Shown one piece after another: positions 57,043 to 64,000 of a stretch of DNA of 64,000 nt (its first letter is position 1; each line of letters starts with the position of its first letter). A program made the translations under genes and the position numbers. The stretch is from the NCBI GenBank assembly GCA_021521415.1, contig JAIQDT010000234.1, positions 1,691,001 through 1,755,000 of the forward strand. Direction: 5' to 3'. The stretch is from Bidens hawaiensis (lineage: Eukaryota > Streptophyta > Magnoliopsida > Asterales > Asteraceae). The notes beneath the pieces were generated by a model. The model searched no databases. It was not told the DNA's origin and saw nothing but the letters and a program-made list of their open reading frames with translations.

Positions 57043-57066
57043 AATTTCGAGGACGAAATTTCTTTT

Positions 57067-57078
57067 ACGGGGGGAGAA
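57067..57078 (+). other. Polypurine tract of element G
   Basis: Acggggggagaa directly before the middle LTR. Confidence 0.85.
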
Positions 57079-60000
57079 TGTAACGATTCCGGCAAAATCA
57101 AGTATACCATAACCGGTATATACTATTTATGTGTTATTTAATAATGAATATGTGAATTATGATGCGTTTATACGAGTATGTATGATTCATAGTACGAATT
57201 ATACTCGATTATACAGTTAATCGTATTGGAAATACGATTAACCGATTAACGGTTATTGAAGGCCGAACGAATCGAGGATTACATTATAGACGGGATATAT
57301 GATATTTTGTGATGTTTACGAAGTATTAAAGCTTCGAGATAAGTGAATTAAAGCACAGAAAAGAATTTTCGATTTAACGGTACGTCGGGACGTTAAACGA
57401 AACCTTTAATACCAAACCGAGCAAGAGACGATCGATTAAGCCGAAAAAGATGCGTAATTATTAATAATATGATGTTTGAAGTTAATGAAAGACATGGTTT
57501 AAGTTTTTGATGTTTTTAAATCGGTTTTATATAAATTTCATTTTTAAGCCGAAAAACGACCATTTTAGCCTCGTTTTAAGCCGAATTAAACGTTTAACCG
57601 AAAAAATGAACTGAACCAGATTATCCAAAACATTATCCAGATTACAGAAATCTGAATATGTGGCTAAAAATGGAGATGTGGTCCCACCCCTCCCTCCTAA
57701 GTGGTCCGATCGGCTTGGGGAAACCCCCTTAGCCTTTCATTTCTTTTTTCATCCAACTCTTTCAACAATCTTCATATTCTCTCAAGTTCTTGACCTAAAA
57801 ACCGAGAGTTCTAGCAAGAACAACGAGGTAAAGATCGTGTTATGTACGTGTTTATCTTCGTTTCTCGAGTCTAATTACAAAAAAATGAGGTTTCAAGTGA
57901 AAAAAGGGTGAAAACCCGAGATGAAACCGATTCTTGCATGATCAAGTGATGTATACGGGTTATACAAGGGATCTTGGTCCAAGAAAGGAGTTAAACGAAC
58001 CAAAAACGAATTTTTACGGTTAAATCTTTGTTTCTATATCATAACCGAAACCATGAAAGAAATGGCTTGATTGTGGGTGTAACTTGCTTGGTGTGCTGTT
58101 ATTCTGCTTGTAGGTGTTGTATCTAGTTGCTAGCAAAGGCTAGAAAGCGAGATTCTTGTGATTTGAAGCTAGAAACACAAGGTAGTTCGGTTTTGTGTGA
58201 TGTTTGTATTTTTGGACAGATTGTGATACGTGTAGAGTTAGGTCATGAAATTTTACAAAGGTATTAGATATATGAAAATATGAGTTCTGTGAATTTTTGG
58301 TAATTTTTGGATAAATGATGAATATTTGGTGAATTTAGTGCTCGGTTTTGGCCAAAAATGGTGAAAAATAGTTAAAAATCATGAAAAATGCTGGAAAATT
58401 GCAGATAATCTTTTTATAACATGTATAAGTCACACACAAAATTTTAGGTCCGTTGAAGAAGTCTAAGTAGGCTTTTCGTTTAAATGAGTTCTAGGGTTTT
58501 CTAGCTCGGTTTTAGTGAAAACGGCATTTAAAAAGGGATTTTGGTTCTGGAAACATTACAGGGGACTATGGAGATGGCAAGGGTCATCCAGGAGAAATTT
58601 GGGATTTTTCTAAGATCCTTTGGTATTTACGACATATTTAGTGTTTAAATGGTGTTTAAAAATAGATAAATAAATGTTAAATATACAAAATTAATTCTGG
58701 AAATATTTTTATAAAATTCCCCACTGTCAAAAAGTGATTTGCGCAAAATTTAGAGATCCGAGATTAAACGGATAATTAATTGTGCAAAAACAAACTTTTA
58801 AAGCTTAAAACGCGTAAACCGGTAAAGTTCGCATAAGCGAGCTGACTGGTGTATAAAAACCCTAAAAATGAATTATTTTCATATAATTGAGTTAATCAAG
58901 TAAAAATAAATCATCCGAAAATAATTCGGATGATTTGAGTAATTTTTAACAGTTTCCGGTACGCCAAAAACGGAAACGGGTCCCGCGGCCAATCGGGGCG
59001 TCTAAACCGAGCCCTATATTCACAACTTTAGTTAAATTATCAATTAACAACTATTTTCGGGTCGTGTGTGACCAAACTCATTTTTGAAACATAAAAATGG
59101 ATAACCGTGCTAGGCACGCAAAACAGGAAAAACGACTTATAGTAAATCTGACTAGTGAACTCTAAACGATATCACAATCTGAGTCCGGAGAAGTGTTTCT
59201 GGGTTAACATTGCCCACAGAACGGATACAGTACTGAGTTAACAGTGTCCCCAGATGTACCGGTTAACACGGTTACAGTTATATTAATAGTAATTATAATG
59301 TAACGAATTTAGGGATAGTATTACAGATCCGGATTAGTAGCTGTGTATTGTGTACTGCTTGCTACGTTAAGGTGAGTTTCACGAGCCCCTTTTTCTGAAT
59401 TGTTTTTAAATATTTTCCCGGGGCGGAAAGCATGTTGTTATGGAAATGTTTAAATACATACTGAACGCATGGATTTGCGTGGATTTATATATATTTTATT
59501 GTACGGGAACCGTACGGAAATGTACTAAGATGGTAATTGTCTGAGTGCTAACATTCTAAGGCCCCGGAACATGAGTGATTAACTGAAAGCTGGTAGAGTG
59601 TGGATAGTACTATTGGTCTGAGAAACCCAACTGGTCCGGCATGGATTTGCTGATGTTTCCCAGCCAGTTGCACATGTCTATTTTGGGTGTTATATATATT
59701 TTGCTATGTAATGTTAGACATAGCGGTTTGGGGCAGTTCCGTGGGCGGGGGATATGCCACGGGTCCGTGTGCGGGGGATATGCCACGGGGATTGTGTGTG
59801 ATAGTCAGAGGTTTCACTTGTGGGCTCAGCATAATTACATCGATAATAATATTATTTTATGATAATGATTTATCATGGTTTACTCGAATTCTGAAACTCA
59901 CCAACTATCCGTAGTTGACCCGTTTTCTTTGCATGCTTTCTAGGTACTCCCAAGCTGGAATAATTGCTACATGCTTGTTGATGCGTGCTTTTAGTGGAGG

Positions 60001-60202
60001 CTTAGTGTTCATTTTGTATTAAATATGTTAATGTAATGTTGGTAAAACTAATGTGCTATCGCCTAGACGGGAACTAAACTTTGGAACAATGTAATATGAT
60101 GTAAATTAATGTAGTGGTGTTTTCTTTATAAGCAATGCTGTTGATATCAGATGTGTCTGTTGCATCACGTTTATGTTTCCGCTGCGGTTACGGGGTGTTA
60201 CA
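57079..60202 (+). repeat. Middle LTR, shared by G (as 3' LTR) and H (as 5' LTR)
   Basis: 3124 bp. The purine tract of G lies before it and a primer site of H after it, with no target duplication on either side. Perfect stem-loop at 58908-58936. Contains the 26-bp duplication at 59738-59789. Confidence 0.92.
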
Positions 60203-60207
60203 GAACT

Positions 60208-60220
60208 TGGTATCAGAGCC
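60208..60220 (+). other. Primer binding site of element H
   Basis: Tggtatcagagcc five bases after the middle LTR. It shows that a second internal region begins here. Confidence 0.88.
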
Positions 60221-60562
60221 ATTGGTTATAAATGAATTATGATGTCTTTAAAAGATACCTAAAATATAACCAGTAGCTCAAGTATTATAGGATCTGAATA
60301 TCAACTAATATTTTATAGTGACGAGATCTGGATGAACTTGGATGGACAAGTGAGTTATTATGGTCCGGAACATAATAACAGACTTGTCCGCACGAGGGAA
60401 TTCAGGGGAAGTCACGGGGAACTTTAATAGGTAAAATCGGCAACATACGTGTAAGTATATGATAATATTTTTATGTGACAAGGTTGTATAAGTATGTGTA
60501 TGTTAATTATGATTTACATTATGGAAGGAACTATATGTTTGCTAACTTGTGTACAGGTAAGG

Positions 60563-61160
60563 ATGTCGAGATCGCAAAGTCTATCAGTGGGAGAGGACCC
60601 GGAGGAGACCAGTTCCGGGGACTCTAGGAGCTTACGCTTAGCTTCCAGCACTGTGCCTAGTGAGACTAGCCGTAGGAGTGCTAGCCTATCCGTCCCTACT
60701 AGGGTTGCCAGATCCCCCACCCGCACAGCAGGTCACCCCTACCCCTCCCAAACCCGGTCCCCGCCTCACGGCGCGGATCAGTGCCCCTTATGTCCCACCG
60801 ACCGTTACCCCACCCAGACCCACTTACCACAGGGGCGAGTCCTCCCGCCCCCAGCCCGAGCCTGTGCCTCCACCCGTGTGGGGTACCCCTAGGCCGGTGA
60901 GGGATGAGCGTCCCTCCACCGAGGCTGCATGGCTCCGAGTGCTAACCGAGCAGATGAATGAGCAAACCACCGCCTTGACAGTGGGTATCCAGAGGAGGAA
61001 TCACTTGGCGGACTGCATACTGGACAGCCAGTATGCGATCGCTCAGCTGAGGAGGGAGGACGCATACTCCCGGTGGATGATTGACCGGATGGAAACACGG
61101 ATCCGGGGTTTGATGGCAGTGTTAGTGGTGATGGTGGCAGTGTGGGTGTGGTTGATATAG
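60563..61160 (+). pseudogene. Pre-gag ORF with C-terminal hydrophobic segment (element H)
   Basis: MSRSQSLSVGEDPEE, then SASLSVPTRVARSPT. A five-base deletion near 60717 relative to F shifts the frame. The rest is open to 61160: VTPTPPKPGPRLTARI, PTVTPPRPTYHRGESSRPQ, AAWLRVLTEQMNEQTTALTV and WMIDRMETRIRGLM, ending AVLVVMVAVWVWLI. It is the cleanest copy of the C-terminal half. A leader-intron candidate precedes it (60451-60556). Some 380 bases without a gene follow before gag. Confidence 0.62.
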
Positions 61161-61540
61161 CACCATGTTTAGATATGTTAGGGTGGTAGTACTCAGGGTC
61201 CGCTTTTTGATACTCTGTGTTAGCAGTTAGTGGTGATGCTAACGTAGAGTGAATCTTGGGTAGTTATAGTACAGCCACTAGCCCATAAGGGGTCGATTTT
61301 GGGGATGTCATTGTAGATATTTTTGATGTATCATTCAAGCACTGACCCATAGCGGGTTATGTCGAAATGATGCCGATGTAGGACTGATGTATGAAAACTT
61401 AATCTATGGGCTGACGTTAATGTAATGTGTACTGATGATTATGTAAAATGTACTAATGTTTATTAATGAATGGAATATGTGTTGTGTATCGAGATTGGAA
61501 TTTGTATTAATTATATGTATTTTTCTTAATGTTGTGTAGA

Positions 61541-63457
61541 ATGGCACCTAAACGGTCAGCTCAAATGTCAGAAGTGGATGTGAGTCGTCTGATTGCTCGA
61601 CAGTTAGAGGCGGCGATACCGGATATAGTATCGCGCATCGCCGCCAGTATTAACAACACGACTAATCCAGGCCCCTGTGAGCAATCAAACGACCACCAAT
61701 AATGATGGGGAACAAAATGTTAACCCTCCACCGAACGGTAACCCGATTCCGAGTAATGACGCACCACCTAGGGTGGTCGTTACAGATAGCAATGGCCCTA
61801 TACCCAGTGTAGAAACGAACCGCGCTGAACCGACTCCTGCAACAAGGGGATGTTCAATTAAAGATTTTATGTTGTGCAAGCCCTTAGAATTTAGCGGGTC
61901 TGAGGGACCCAATGGGTTGGTTAAGTGGATTGAGAAAATAGAGTCGTTTGTGAACATCAGTAACTGCCCTGAGGAGTACATTGTTAAGTATGCTACCTGC
62001 ACGTTCACGGACCATGCCTTGACATGGTGGAACACAATAGTGCAAACTCGCGGTCAGGCAGCGACAAACCGCATGACTTGGGCAGAACTCAAAGCCCTTG
62101 TACTGGAACATTTCTGCCCGAAAAACGAACTGCAGAAGTTAGAAAACGAGTTGTGGAACTTGGAGATGCAGGGGGCAGACCACTTGGGTTATACGAACCG
62201 ATTCAATGAGTTGTCGCGATTGGTGCCATGGTTGGTCACCCCAGATTCAAAGAGGGTTGAGCGTTATATATGGGGACTAACCCCAGTAGTAAGGAGTATA
62301 GTCAACGCTGGGGGACACCAGACGTTTGAGGGTGCGGTGACGCAAGCTGGTATTGTCACATACGATTTCGTGAGGAGTGGGTCACTGAAGGTGGCAGGAG
62401 AGTCTGCTGGGGGAAAGCGAGGTACGTATGATACTAGGACCCAGGGGAAGCAGCAAGATAAACGTGCTAGGCCCGCTGCCCAGAACTACGCCATGACTAG
62501 TTCAGGCGGAAGGCAGGAACCGCAGACAAGGACGTTTCCTAGTTGTGGGAAATGCGGTTACCAGCATGGTGGCGAGTGCAGGGGGGTAGTGTGCCATCGG
62601 TGTGGCAGGAATGGGCACTACGCACAGAGTTGTAGGACAAACCTGAACAATCTGACCCGACAACCGCAACCTATCCGTGCGCAGCCAATTAGGACCCAAC
62701 CAGCCCGACAACAATACCCACAGGGAAACCAAACGATGACCACCAGCCGTGCTTGCTTTGAATGCGGCAGCACAGATCACTTCAAGAGAAACTGTCCGAA
62801 ACTGAACCAGGGAGGGAATGGGAGGCAAACCATGGGTCAGGCATCGTCGTCCAATCCGGCGAGAGGTCGAGCATTTGTGATGGAGGTGAACGACGCACGC
62901 CAGGACCCCAGCGTAGTGACAGGTACATTCCTCGTCTCTGATCATTACGCTTCTGTATTATTTGATACAGGCGCCGATAGAAGTTTTGTTTCTGTTAAAT
63001 TCCTATCGATAGCAAACCTTCCGATTAGTGAACCCATAGAACCTTATACCGTAGAAGTCGCTAACGGTAAAACCATGATAGTTAACAGATAGTTCGGAAT
63101 TGCCCTTTTATTATGAACGATCAATCATTCCTGATTGACTTATTACCGGTAGAATTAGGTAGTTTTGACGTGATAGTGGGAATGGATTGGTTAGCACGTA
63201 ACAAAGTAGAAATAAACTGTGAAAAGAAAATCGTCAAGATCCGGGTGTCGGATGACGAAGAGGTGTTAGTGCAAGGAGAGAAGTCGGGCACAATGACACC
63301 ATTTATATCCCACCTCAAAGTGTTAAAATATATACGACATGGATGTGTGGCGTATCTAGCAAGTTTGATGGCCACAGATTCTGAGGAGAAACGGGTGGAT
63401 GATATCCCGGTGGTACGCGAATTTCCACAAGTTTTCTCAGAAGAACTTCTTGAATGA
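61541..63457 (+). pseudogene. Gag, nucleocapsid and protease, truncated (element H)
   Basis: ATG 61541. The extra C at 61672-61675 (shared with G) breaks the first 45 codons from the rest. From 61677 the frame is open to 63092: gag core YSGSEG-like EFSGSEGPNGLVKWIEKIES, knuckles CHRCGRNGHYAQSC and CFECGSTDHFKRNC, protease YASVLFDTGADRSFVS (near 62945-62990). A missing T near 63085 shifts the frame; the reading continues SFDVIVGMDWLARNKVEI to [13 protein letters not shown]. Homology to F and G then ends at about 63447 and the frame closes at 63457. RT and everything after it are absent. Confidence 0.88.
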
Positions 63458-64000
63458 ATAAATAATCAAGAATTAAAAAAGTATTGTTTCCCGATAGTAA
63501 AATTCGATGAACATATCTCCGTTCGATGAACGCCCCGAAATTCAATAAAAATTCAATATTCAATAATGAATATAAATATTTATAAGATTTTGATACGAAA
63601 GAAGTCCTTCTCTATTACAATATAAAATTAGATAACTGACTATGACTAGTCATCGATAGAATAATTGAGGGAATTTTCAGAAGAATCTTGTGAAATGAAA
63701 AAAGGGTGGCAAAAAACGACATAAAGAAATTGGCTAGTTATCATTATAAGATATCCAATTTTTTTGTAATTAAGGAGTACAAAGAGAAGCGTCGAAAAAA
63801 TGACAAGATATTATCTATTTGAATATAAAGTCCCAATTCCAACATGTAAAAAGTTAGTCAAAACAGGGGATATTTCCTTATTTTCAAATGGTTGATTATG
63901 AGATATTCTAGTTTCTATTTATTTTTTGATAAAATTACAATTTTTGTCCTTTTGAATTACCCAAATTATGGAATGGGTCCTTTTTTAAAAATGAGTTTCA
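63458..64000. other. AT-rich sequence of unknown origin
   Basis: No Tekay homology after about 63447. Sequence is AT-rich with words such as gttcgatgaacgccccg, agatatccaattttttt and catgtaaaaagttagtc. Its look resembles organellar spacer DNA. It might be the far side of the plastid insertion that G/H interrupted, but I could not match it to cemA, ycf4 or any named gene. Confidence 0.3.

Larger units (their letters stand above)
47884..63447 (+). mobile_element. Elements G and H: two Tekay-type Gypsy copies in tandem sharing one LTR
   Basis: LTR (47884-51008), internal region G (51009-57078), LTR (57079-60202), internal region H (60203-63447, truncated). Each internal region starts with its own primer site, pre-gag gene and gag. 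H breaks off in the protease-RT linker. Same family as F but a separate subfamily: LTRs are about 30 bp longer and share a 26-bp duplication and gag/pre-gag indels that F lacks. The left flank is plastid DNA (five bases before the LTR: GAAGG). The right LTR and target duplication are missing. Confidence 0.9.

Overview
This window is repeat-rich nuclear DNA from a flowering plant. It is almost entirely nested LTR retrotransposons of the Ty1/Copia and Ty3/Gypsy groups, plus one piece of plastid DNA moved to the nucleus. I found no intact host gene, tRNA, rRNA or CRISPR array. AT-rich DNA, plant-type LTRs, chromodomain-bearing and Tat-type Gypsy elements, and the plastid cemA-petA gene order all support a plant. 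A SIRE-type second ORF and Tekay gag of the kind I associate with Asteraceae suggest an asterid, but that is only inference.

Layout. (A) 1-7228, + strand: a SIRE-like Copia derivative with a left LTR fragment, no gag-pol, one long decayed 'ORF2' gene and a full 3' LTR. (B) 7229-22728, - strand: a Copia element of the same LTR family, with decayed RNaseH, RT, integrase, protease and gag, and its 5' LTR at 21701-22728. (C) 12743-21028, + strand: a chromodomain Gypsy inserted in the gag of B, with 5-bp target duplication CTTCA. (D) 22729 to about 43800, + strand: an old Tat-lineage Gypsy whose pol is split by B and again by E; it carries an antisense multi-exon gene and a 3' LTR. (E) 25779-26207 plus 38462-39971: a solo LTR of the C family inserted in the integrase of D (duplication AGAAA). 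(F) 26208-38461: a full Tekay-type Gypsy inserted in E (duplication TGTTT). Then come 43800-46010, with a Copia gag relic and a MITE-like foldback, and 46279-47883, a plastid fragment (petA and cemA, - strand). (G/H) 47884 to about 63447: two Tekay copies in tandem sharing one LTR, the second cut short. The last 540 bases are unassigned AT-rich sequence.

Order of events read from the nesting: D is oldest; B and E landed in D; C landed in B and F in E; A abuts or sits inside the 3' end of B. No element has an uninterrupted gag-pol, so none looks autonomous now. The longest open stretches are the RT-to-chromodomain parts of F (33044-35329) and G (54892-57042). All three Tekay copies also carry a small extra gene upstream of gag. 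It encodes a Ser/Pro-rich protein with a C-terminal hydrophobic segment, and splice signals flank it.

Limits: all borders, frames and domain calls were read by eye. No alignment or database search was possible.
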